Shown here in pieces: positions 36,105-44,700 of a stretch of DNA of 64,000 nucleotides (the first letter of the stretch is position 1; every line of letters starts with the position of its first letter). This DNA is from UBA6059 sp964351595 (lineage in GTDB: Bacteria; Bacteroidota; Bacteroidia; Cytophagales; Cyclobacteriaceae). The translations under genes and the position numbers were made by a program. Where the stretch lies: assembly GCA_964351595.1 (NCBI GenBank), contig CAYGOT010000002.1, positions 62,001 through 126,000 of the forward strand, in the 5' to 3' direction. Below the pieces are notes generated by a model that was not told the origin of the DNA, made no database searches, and saw nothing but the letters and a program-made list of their open reading frames with translations.

Positions 36105-36772
36105 TGGATATTATCGCTTATATCGAAGCGAGTTTTTTGCAGCATAGAAATCCGACTAAGGCAGCTGAAATGGCGGCCTATCTCAAGAACCAATTTCCCT
36201 TTTTTGGACTACAGCGCGATGAGCGGTGGCCACACTACAGATCAGCCTGGACTGCCCACCCTATCGGGAATAGTGAGGAACTGGAAGCCGTAGTGCTGGC
36301 AGCCTATGAAAAACCTCAGCGCGAGTTTCACTATTTCGCAATTGAGACCGTCATACGATACAAGAAATATCTTCAGCCGCATCACCTTTCTTTGATCCAC
36401 CATTGTATTACGCACCAGAGCTGGTGGGATACCGTGGACATGTTTGCTGGTAAGATAGGCGGCTACTTCTTTCAGCAATTTCCCGACTTGATTACCAATG
36501 GTCCCGATCAGTGGGTAAAGAGTGACAATCTATGGTTGATTAGGTCTGCCATCCTCAATCAGCTATTCTTCGAAGCAGACAACTTCGATGAAAACCGACT
36601 TTTTGGGTACATCAATCTACATAAGTCAAACAAAGAATTCTTCATCACCAAGGCCATCGGCTGGGCGCTCAGACAGTACAGCAAACGTCAACCAGAGAGC
36701 GTGAAGCGGTTCCTCGATCACGCCGATCTACAACCGCTCAGTCGAAGGGAAGCAGCTAAGCTATTCCAATGA
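36104..36772 (+). CDS. DNA alkylation repair protein (AlkD-like HEAT-repeat glycosylase)
   Basis: About 222 residues, starting at the ATG that overlaps the previous stop; a longer frame to 35948 would lie entirely inside the DoxX-like gene. The all-helical HEAT-type layout is typical of AlkD: MAAYLKNQFPFFGLQ near the N-terminus, REFHYFAIETVIRY in the middle, the W-W-D-T-V-D motif with the conserved catalytic Asp, and FFITKAIGWALRQYSK near the end. AlkD excises positively charged N3/N7-alkyl purines from DNA. The last four bases overlap the trmJ-like start. Confidence 0.9.
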   Translation: MDIIAYIEASFLQHRNPTKAAEMAAYLKNQFPFFGLQRDERWPHYRSAWTAHPIGNSEELEAVVLAAYEKPQREFHYFAIETVIRYKKYLQPHHLSLIHHCITHQSWWDTVDMFAGKIGGYFFQQFPDLITNGPDQWVKSDNLWLIRSAILNQLFFEADNFDENRLFGYINLHKSNKEFFITKAIGWALRQYSKRQPESVKRFLDHADLQPLSRREAAKLFQ

Positions 36773-37458
36773 AAATCCATTTCGTACTCTGCCAACCCTC
36801 CGTACCCGAAAACATCGGCTTTGTATGCAGAGCTATGAAAACCATGGGGTTTACTGATCTGATACTCGTCGATTCAGATAGTCATCAGGATCAAAAGGTA
36901 CTTAAGACCGCTTATGGCTCGCATGACCTACTCGAGTCAGCTAAGGTTTGCTCCGACCTGTCTCAGGCAGTTGAAGGGATGGACTTGATTATCGGCTCTA
37001 CTGCAAAAGTTAGAGTAGGCCGGCATGACTACTATGAGCCCGGGGAACTGGTCAATCTGCTAAGGTCAAAGATCGGAGCGGTCAATAATGTGGCTTTGGT
37101 GTTTGGTAGCGAGCGAAACGGTCTTTCGAACAAAGAAATTGAGCTGTGTGATTTGCTCACTACCATTCCACTCCATACTACTCATCCGTCCTTAAACTTA
37201 GCTCAGGCAGTCATGATTTATGCCTACGAGTTGTCACAAATCCTCTCGGGCGAGGTGTCTCCATCAAAGTTTATGGATGCGAATACTGACCAGAAACGGC
37301 TAAAGGTGGAAGCCACAAAATTGCTTGACTATCTGCAAGTTGATAAACAGCCCAGTCTCTATCGCCGACTCAAAGACCGACTAATGTCGGCCTCCGCAGA
37401 AGACACTTCACTAATACTCGCTCTGTCTCGTTTCTTAAAAAGAAAACTTGGAGACTAG
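36769..37458 (+). CDS. SPOUT RNA 2'-O-methyltransferase, TrmJ-like
   Basis: A trefoil-knot (SpoU/TrmH family) methyltransferase of 229 residues. The N-terminal PSVPENIGFVCRAMKTMGF matches motif 1 (N-x-G-x-x-x-R), VFGSERNGLSNKEIELCD is motif 2 and SLNLAQAVMIYAYEL is motif 3. The C-terminal extension is of the TrmJ kind, an enzyme that methylates C32 or U32 of tRNA with S-adenosylmethionine. It overlaps the AlkD-like gene by ATGA and ends 3 bp before the convergent M48 protease gene. Confidence 0.9.
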   Translation: MKIHFVLCQPSVPENIGFVCRAMKTMGFTDLILVDSDSHQDQKVLKTAYGSHDLLESAKVCSDLSQAVEGMDLIIGSTAKVRVGRHDYYEPGELVNLLRSKIGAVNNVALVFGSERNGLSNKEIELCDLLTTIPLHTTHPSLNLAQAVMIYAYELSQILSGEVSPSKFMDANTDQKRLKVEATKLLDYLQVDKQPSLYRRLKDRLMSASAEDTSLILALSRFLKRKLGD

Positions 37459-37461
37459 TCT

Positions 37462-38706
37462 TTATACTTTGGCATACTGGCGCATAGCTGTGATCCGCTG
37501 CAATAGCGTAGGGTGCGAGTAGTTGAGGAAGACATACCAGGGATGAGGGGTCAGGTTGCTTAGATTATCTGCCGAAAGCTTTTTGAGCGCAGACTCCAGT
37601 GGTGCACTCCCGTAAGTTATGCTCGCATAGGCATCCGCCTCATACTCATTCTTCCTCGAATAGACACTCATCAGGACACCAAGCACTTTACTCAGTGGAG
37701 AGTAAAGTATACCAAAAGCCAGCATATTTAAGTGAAGCGCGGTTGTTTCACCACCCATCGCCCAGGATACCTCAGAACTAAAAATCATCTGCGATAGCAG
37801 AAAGAGCATGAGGCCTGTCTGAGCTATACCCAATATCATGCTGCCAATGATGTGTTTTTTCTTAAAATGCCCCACCTCATGTGCCAGCACTGCTACCAAT
37901 TCTTCAATAGAATGCTTCTCGATCAAGGTATCATAGAGAACCACTTTCTTGTTCTTTCCAAAACCAGAAAAGAAGGCATTGGCCTTGCTTGACCTTTTAG
38001 AGCCATCAATAACGAAGATGTTCGTGAGAGGGAAAGAGACCTTCTGTGCATACTCCTCTATCGCCATTCTCAATTCTCCTGATGCCAGTGGAGTGAGTTT
38101 ATTAAACAGTGGAACGATCAAGCTGGTATAGAACATATTCATGAAAATCATAAATACGCTAATCACTAACCAAAACCATAGCCAAAAGTCCTTTCCGAGA
38201 GCAAATACCAGGAGGATCAATGCAACCAGTAAAATTCCACCTAGAAGGACTGCAAGGAGGTAGCCCTTCAATTTATCAACCACGAAAGTCTTGAGTGTCG
38301 ATTTATTAAAACCGAACTTCTCTTCGATGACGAAAGTACCATAGAGTTGAAACGGGATGGTCAGTACATCTGAAACGAAATAAAGTACCCCGAAAAAGTA
38401 AAGGCTGAGCACAAGTTCATTTTGAGCAAATCCTCTCACCCACTGATCCAGCGCTCCAAACCAGCCAAAGTATAGAATACTCAACGTAGCTAGGAATGAT
38501 ATCAAGCCAGTAATTAGAGAGAACCTATAGTTGGTAGCTCCATACTCCTGAGATCGCTCGTACTTCTCCTTGTCATAGATGCCCTCAAGTGGCTTAGGTA
38601 TATTTTTATTGGCCGATTTGTGATTGAGGAAGTCCACCACATTATTCAGGAGGAAGTCAAAGACAACAATTCCAATCAAAAGAAAGAGTATTTGCTGGTC
38701 AGTCAT
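37462..38706 (-). CDS. M48 family membrane metalloprotease (Ste24/CAAX protease type)
   Basis: About 414 residues from the ATG at 38704-38706; the 9-residue upstream extension is doubtful. Seven or so helices surround the zinc motif HEVGH, near residue 275 in AVLAHEVGHFKKKHI, with the third ligand in the E-Y-E-A-D-A-Y-A stretch. FVIDGSKRSSKANAFFSGFG is a Ste24 hallmark. In bacteria these proteases degrade misfolded or damaged membrane proteins. The 5' end faces a long A+T-rich gap. Confidence 0.9.
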   Translation of the reverse strand: MTDQQILFLLIGIVVFDFLLNNVVDFLNHKSANKNIPKPLEGIYDKEKYERSQEYGATNYRFSLITGLISFLATLSILYFGWFGALDQWVRGFAQNELVLSLYFFGVLYFVSDVLTIPFQLYGTFVIEEKFGFNKSTLKTFVVDKLKGYLLAVLLGGILLVALILLVFALGKDFWLWFWLVISVFMIFMNMFYTSLIVPLFNKLTPLASGELRMAIEEYAQKVSFPLTNIFVIDGSKRSSKANAFFSGFGKNKKVVLYDTLIEKHSIEELVAVLAHEVGHFKKKHIIGSMILGIAQTGLMLFLLSQMIFSSEVSWAMGGETTALHLNMLAFGILYSPLSKVLGVLMSVYSRKNEYEADAYASITYGSAPLESALKKLSADNLSNLTPHPWYVFLNYSHPTLLQRITAMRQYAKV

Positions 38707-39000
38707 GCAGCAAAAATATAGTCTACAAGGCAAACTCCACCTCTTGGCGATTTATATAAATAAAAATATTGGTTGCAGAATTAACACACTTATTACAATC
38801 AATAAATCAAAAATATCTTTCAAATCAACACTTATACACATAGTAAATGAAATATTCATGTGGATAAGTCTCTAAAACTAAACTTAACAAAATGTATTTT
38901 AATAGCTTAAAACATAATTTTTATTCAGTTGTGTGCAATTAATAATATAATTGACTTTATTTGTACACATATTATTAACAACTTATAAACATTAACAGCT
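38707..39000. other. A+T-rich 294-bp intergenic region
   Basis: Very A+T-rich, with several runs of A or T and no open frame worth calling. It should hold the promoter of the small lipoprotein gene on the right and that of the M48 gene on the left. I see no perfect TAnnTTTG box. Confidence 0.5.
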
Positions 39001-39162
39001 ATGAAAAGATTAACGCTAACATTCGTTCTTGCCTCACTTTTTGCCTTCGCGTTCACCTCTTGTGACGACTCTGAAGACCTTGCCAATCCGGATCTATCGA
39101 AGATAGAGGCACAAGCCACTGGTGGTGGAGATGATACTGATGGTGGAAAAGGTGGTAACTGA
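39001..39162 (+). CDS. Small lipoprotein (53 residues)
   Basis: The ATG at 39001 opens a short gene with a clear SPII signal: Lys-Arg, a hydrophobic run, then lipobox FTSC at Cys21. The mature part is only 33 residues, acidic at first (CDDSEDLANPD) and ending in a Gly/Asp-rich tail, TGGGDDTDGGKGGN. It resembles no family I know. A perfect terminator follows 21 bp later, so it is a single-gene transcript with a long A+T-rich leader. The next gene encodes a TPR membrane protein. Small lipoproteins like this can be structural, signalling or peptide-pheromone precursors; nothing here decides between these. Confidence 0.8.
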   Translation: MKRLTLTFVLASLFAFAFTSCDDSEDLANPDLSKIEAQATGGGDDTDGGKGGN

Positions 39163-39183
39163 TAAATAAAGGCTCAATAAAGC

Positions 39184-39220
39184 AAGCGTAGAAAGAATCA
39201 TCTTTCTACGCTTTTTTTTT
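39184..39220 (+). terminator. Rho-independent terminator
   Basis: A perfect 12-bp stem, AAGCGTAGAAAG with CTTTCTACGCTT, around AATCAT, followed by a run of nine T. It ends the small lipoprotein transcript. Confidence 0.92.
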
Positions 39221-39244
39221 GCTAGAAGATTACCTTTACTCATT

Positions 39245-40501
39245 ATGAGATTATCGGTAGTCCTATTTATGATCTGTTCATTGGCATTTCGAGTGTTTGC
39301 CTACGACTATCTTCCTCAGCGACACATCTTGATTAAGGAATATGACGGAGATATTAAACTGACTAGCGATAGCATTTTGTCAATCTCTTATTCATTATTA
39401 GCTAACAGTGATGACATATATGCTCAAGCACTCGCTCATTTTAAAATAGGCTACATTAAGGCTAACAATCATGATTTAAGAGCTGCGGCTCACTACATCG
39501 AGACTATTCACCTTCTCGAAGAGGCTGATACCTCCGATATATTTTTGGAGATGGCCGTGAGGAAAAATCTGGGAGTTATTTTTAAACAGCACGGGGATAT
39601 AGAGAGCGGCATCAGGTATTATCAAGAGGCTATTCCTTATGCTGAGGCCTATGACAAAACAAGGCCTTTTAAAAAGCAGACTAACGTAATGAGCCTAAAG
39701 TACAATTTGGCCAATGCGTATAGCGAAAACTACAATCCTAAAGCGGTTGATTTATACCTCGAAATACTCGATGAAGCCACATCTAAAGACGTGGTTTACA
39801 AGATTGCTCAGATCAATAATCAGCTGGGCATATTGTTTCATGATGCTAAGGAATATGACTTGTCCATAAAGCATTACAACGACGTTCTTAAGTGTGAATA
39901 TGCTCTGCCAAATGATAAACTTAAGCAGTATATAGGTTTTGCCAATCAAAACCTGGGAGAGGTTTATTTTGAGAATGCCAATATTGATTTGGCAAAAAAA
40001 TACTCCCTGTCGTCCTTAGATTACTTCGAAGATGAAGACAAGTTTGGCCCGTTGGTTACACTTACCGAGCTGCATCTCTTTGTGAATGATAAAGAACAAG
40101 CCCGAAAATACGGTGAATGGGCATTAGAGATTTATCCTCAAGTTCAAAAGAATGAGGAAAAGCTCAGAATTTTTGAATTAATGGCAGATTTGACCAGCAC
40201 ACAAGACGATCGGCCCAATGAGTATTTGACAAAAATGTTGATTGAGCAAAAGTCGATAAATCAAGACCTAAACTCCCTTGCCGATCTGAAAGACAAAGAA
40301 AACCTATTTCGCGTGGTTGACAGTTACTACAGAGAGCTTGAAGCCAATCAGCGTAAATCTGAATATAGGCAATGGATTATTACTGGGTGCGCAATCTTAA
40401 TTACACTCATCGCAATAATAGCGCTCTACATCATGATAATGGATAAACGCAAGAATAAGGAGCTATCTGAGGACAGTTCATCTGACTTCAAGTACTATTA
40501 G
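39245..40501 (+). CDS. TPR-repeat membrane protein
   Basis: A protein of 418 residues with a signal peptide (MRLSVVLFMICSLAFRVFA), about six TPR units over residues 55-330 (ALAHFKIGYIKANNHD, LGVIFKQHGDIESGIRYYQ, LGILFHDAKEYDLSIKHYN, NLGEVYFENANIDLAKKY) and one helix near the C-terminus, WIITGCAILITLIAIIALY, with a short charged tail. The same periplasmic TPR-plus-helix layout occurs ahead of histidine kinase or LuxR domains in many Bacteroidota regulators. Here no output domain follows, so it looks like the sensor half only. It comes directly after a terminator, so it has its own promoter. Confidence 0.82.
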   Translation: MRLSVVLFMICSLAFRVFAYDYLPQRHILIKEYDGDIKLTSDSILSISYSLLANSDDIYAQALAHFKIGYIKANNHDLRAAAHYIETIHLLEEADTSDIFLEMAVRKNLGVIFKQHGDIESGIRYYQEAIPYAEAYDKTRPFKKQTNVMSLKYNLANAYSENYNPKAVDLYLEILDEATSKDVVYKIAQINNQLGILFHDAKEYDLSIKHYNDVLKCEYALPNDKLKQYIGFANQNLGEVYFENANIDLAKKYSLSSLDYFEDEDKFGPLVTLTELHLFVNDKEQARKYGEWALEIYPQVQKNEEKLRIFELMADLTSTQDDRPNEYLTKMLIEQKSINQDLNSLADLKDKENLFRVVDSYYRELEANQRKSEYRQWIITGCAILITLIAIIALYIMIMDKRKNKELSEDSSSDFKYY

Positions 40502-40513
40502 GATTACATTCAT

Positions 40514-41569
40514 TTAGAAAATAAAAGGCACTGGGCATCTTAGTTCCCTTACTTCTCTAGGCGGCTTTCGAGGATCACCCCAGTTAAAGCTAACCATTAG
40601 CGATATCTCATGTGCTCCACCGGCTTGTATTCCCAGTTGCGATAAGGTATAATCATAGCTATAACCCAGGCTCAGGTTCTTCTGTGTCACTCCAACCATG
40701 AAGATCAATGCCTCATTATTTGGGAAGTTCTCAAATTGTTTCACAGGAATACCTCGGTACCACAATCCAAATATTACTGGCTGCAACGTCAAATAGACAC
40801 CCAAATCAAGTTGGTCAAACTCGCCTTGGGATTTATAATTGAAGGTTGGAGTAATGCTTCTTTCTCCACTGCTTCCACTTCCTCCACGACTCATGTTAAG
40901 CGGTATCTTGTACCCCCCGTGCAAAGAGAATCGACTGGGAAGTATACTTTCGCCACCAATCAGAGATTGATTAGGTTCCAGAATATTATGGAATGAAGCT
41001 CCCACCCATATATTGTTACTATATAGTATACCTCCGAACGCAAGGTCAAAGTAATTCACATTCAAACCTGTATTGAGGTCTTCAACTGTACCAGGATTAA
41101 TAATACCCGTGGCATCCAATTGATCTCCAAAGACCAGCTTATCAAAATTGATGTCTCTAAGTGTATAAGAGGCCTGCATGGCCGGACGAAACGCCCATTT
41201 ATAGTTAATAAAGGTCTGATAGGAATACTGAAGACCAATAGTTGTAGAGTTTAATCCTGCAAGCCCCTCCCGGTCATTCGTCACTATGAATCCCATGCTA
41301 CTATTGTAGTCCTCAAAATTATAATCGAAGTAGGCAGAAAAAGTCTCAAAGCTCGCAGGTATAGAAGGCCATTGCTTACGATAGTTGACACCCGCACGCC
41401 CCTGCTGATTGATTCCCGCCAGGGCAGGATTGAGATAAAGTGGAGCTGCGTAGTACTGGGAAAACTGAGGGTCTTGAGCAAAAGTCTTGTTATGAAAAAA
41501 CAAACTCAAAACAAGCCCCGCGACAATGGTCAATACAACTGTAAATGCTTTTCTGATCACGCTGTGCAA
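40514..41569 (-). CDS. PorP/SprF family outer-membrane protein (type IX secretion)
   Basis: A beta-barrel protein of 351 residues with a signal peptide. QDPQFSQYYAAPLYLNPALAG at the mature N-terminus is the diagnostic PorP/SprF motif. GRAGVNYRKQWPSIPASFET, SLHGGYKIPL, and alternating strands to the end support the barrel. PorP/SprF proteins help type IX secretion system cargo with a type B C-terminal domain reach or stay at the cell surface. The divergent gene at 41748 encodes such a cargo, a pairing well known in the phylum. Confidence 0.93.
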   Translation of the reverse strand: MHSVIRKAFTVVLTIVAGLVLSLFFHNKTFAQDPQFSQYYAAPLYLNPALAGINQQGRAGVNYRKQWPSIPASFETFSAYFDYNFEDYNSSMGFIVTNDREGLAGLNSTTIGLQYSYQTFINYKWAFRPAMQASYTLRDINFDKLVFGDQLDATGIINPGTVEDLNTGLNVNYFDLAFGGILYSNNIWVGASFHNILEPNQSLIGGESILPSRFSLHGGYKIPLNMSRGGSGSSGERSITPTFNYKSQGEFDQLDLGVYLTLQPVIFGLWYRGIPVKQFENFPNNEALIFMVGVTQKNLSLGYSYDYTLSQLGIQAGGAHEISLMVSFNWGDPRKPPREVRELRCPVPFIF

Positions 41570-41747
41570 AATATGTATTATACGGTCAACTTGGAAAACA
41601 ATGAAACAATATATAGCGCAATTGTAATGAAACTACGCCAATGTGCGTTGGGTTCTTATCACAGTTTATAACTTGCCAAAAAAGGGCATTTGTAGTAACT
41701 ATGGAGCCAGATCAATTACAATTGGTAATCTGTTAACCCTTATCAGA

Positions 41748-44700
41748 ATGGTAAACGAACCATGTAGACAAAAATTAGTTTTCGCACTCTTTTTTTTGAG
41801 TCTGTGCTGGGTTAATTCCAGCTTATGGGCACAGGGACAGAACCCCTTAATCGACAATCAATGGTATTTTGGCAATACCGCAGAAGCGTTGATTTTTGAC
41901 AAGACCAATTTACCAGGTGTAGAAGTCAATATTGTCAATAATCAGGCAACACCATTCGGAATTGGTGGTAGTGCAGTTGCGGCAGACGAGGCTACCGGTG
42001 ACCTTATCTTCTACTCTGATGGAGCTAATCTATACGACGCTACGCATACTTCTATGCTCGATGCTGGTATAATTCTCAACGGCAATCCTAATCTCAATAA
42101 TGCGGCTGTGGCCTCACCTGCACCGGATACACCGGCCAGTTATTATTTATTCACCAATTCGGGAGTGACAGGAGTCAATGAAGTACAATACACTATCGTA
42201 AATAGTCAACTACAGGGTAATGCTACCAATCCCGGTCAGCCGCCATTGGGTGATGTTACTGCGATGATCAATCAGCCTACAGGCTTGGTGAACCCCTCAG
42301 ATGCTATGATCGTAGTTCCTGGCCTTGGCAATGCCTATTGGTTGATCAACCAGGATGTAGCGAGTGGGCAGTTTCGTGTGATGACCATTGATGCCGGCAA
42401 CTTCGGCAATATTCAGACCTTCAACTTCTTTAGTGCAAGTGTTCCGCCGTTTGAAGTAGCCAGCTTCGCCTACAATGAAGACTCTACGCTACTGGCAGTT
42501 TCTCCTAAAGAGCAAAACAGGAACATTATCATTCTCGATTTTGACCCCAGTTCTGGAAACTTAAGTTTCAACACTCAGATCCTCAACTCAGGCAATGCCG
42601 ATGACGGGGGTACTACAGTGGCCGATGTGGCCTGGTCGGCTTCAGGTAAGAAGCTTTTCTTCAGTAGACGAGGCAGTGCTAGTGGCCAGCCTCCAACTGG
42701 CCAGGTCTATCAATTTGGGTTCGACACTATATCTGTAGCCAGCGCCGTGATTCCTTACACGGTCTTTAGAAGCTTGGGATTAAAGAGAGGACCAGACCAA
42801 AGAATCTATCATCTTTATCAGCTCACAGAGAGCTCTCCTATCGAACTGGGTAGGTTCAATTTTCCTGACAGTCTACTTGAAAATACCGAATACGACAGTT
42901 TGCCATTGGGTAATAGCAACCTCGGCGGCATACAGTTTCCAGAATTTGCGCCTGCATCTAATGACCCCTTTGACTTTGTCGATTTCAATATTACAGACTC
43001 AGTTAGCTGCGTCAACAATCAGGTGTTTTTCACTCCTGTGGTCAACCCCACCCCGCAAACCGTAACCTGGGACTTTGGAGATGGTGGCGGATCGGGCTCC
43101 TTTTCTCCTATCTATGGTTATGAAGCACCCTACACCGGCCCGGTCACTATGTCGGTATCACTCAACGGAAAATTTCGGAGTGTGCAAAAGAATGTATCCA
43201 TCAATATGAACAGTCTAATGGCTGACTTAGGTAATGACACAACCATTTGCGTGGGAGAAGAATTGATTCTTGACCCGTTTGCCGATGCGGAAAACCCTCC
43301 ACCACCGGGCACAACATTTTCGTGGAATACCGGAGAAACTACCTCCACGATCATGGCCAATTCGGATACGACCAAGACCTACTGGGTCTATGTAGAGAGC
43401 CCCGACGGCTGCCATAGTTTCGACGAGATAATAGTAACCGTCTATGGAGACCAAACGCAGGTACTCAACTACTGGTACTTTGGTCAAAACGCAGGGATAA
43501 ATTTTACTCCTCAGGCTACCGCCCTGGATGATGGAGAAATGATCGCTCCCGAAAACTGCTCAACCGTTTCCGATAGGAATGGTGACCTGCTCTTCTATAC
43601 CAATGGAAGCACCATATGGAACCGCGATCATGAGGTGATGGTCAACGGCACAGATATAGGCGGGGATAGTACTGTATCTAATGGTGCCATGATCGTACCC
43701 GTGTCAAGCGTAACTGCGGCAGGCGAACAAAGTGCTACTATATTCTATGTATTCACAGCTGATCGGGTCTATGGTGATTACTCTTATGATATGACCTACT
43801 CGATCGTAGATATAAGACTTGACTCTGCCAGAGGTGAGGTACTCATCAAAGACCAGCCGCTTTTTAGAAACAGCACAGAGCGAATGACGGCTTCAGGCTT
43901 TGGAAACGGCACAACCTGGATGGTCGGTCATGAATATGGCAACAATACCTTCCGAGCCTATCAGGTGGGCAACCAGGGTGTGGCCACTCCAACGATCACC
44001 TCCGAAGGGTCACAGCATTTCTATGATGACGAGCGCAAAGGGCGTGGCTATATGAAGCTGGCCAATGGCGAACTGGTGGGCGTGGCATTACCAGGAGATG
44101 ACAACTTCCTTGAGATATTTGAATTTGACTCGATTGGAAGAGTGCGCAACGGTCTCACTATCGACATAGAAGAGCCCGGCCCATCAGTGATTTATGGGGT
44201 AGAGTTCTCTTCCGATGGCCGTAAGGTGTATGTTACCACAAATAATGGAAACTCGAAACTGATCCAATACAGTCTAGATAGTCTCGGAACTGAAGATCAG
44301 GAAGCAGATATTCAGGCAACAAAAAATGTGGTCTATGCCGGAGGAGAAGAGCTGGGCGCCATCCAAACAGGACCTGATCGACAGGTATATGTAGCAGTAG
44401 AAGGTTTACAATCTCTCGGTATCATCAATGGCCCAACAGCCGACAATCCGACCTTCAGCCCTACTGCCTTCCAACTTTTGGCCGGTACGAGCAGTTTACT
44501 TGGACTACCTAATTTTGTACAGATTGTCAGCAATCCCCCACAGTCGCCGGGCATTACCTTTGCCAACACCTGCTTCGGTCAGCCGGTGGAGTTTTTCGGC
44601 TCAGGCACATCTGACATTGATGAGTACGACTGGATATTTGGAGATGATCCGACGGCCTCATTTCCTGACAACCCGGATACACTCATGGTACAGAACCCGA

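Noticed and set aside
38707..39000. Exact -7 promoter box ahead of the small lipoprotein
   Set aside because: Several T-rich stretches come near TAnnTTTG but none fits at a sensible distance.
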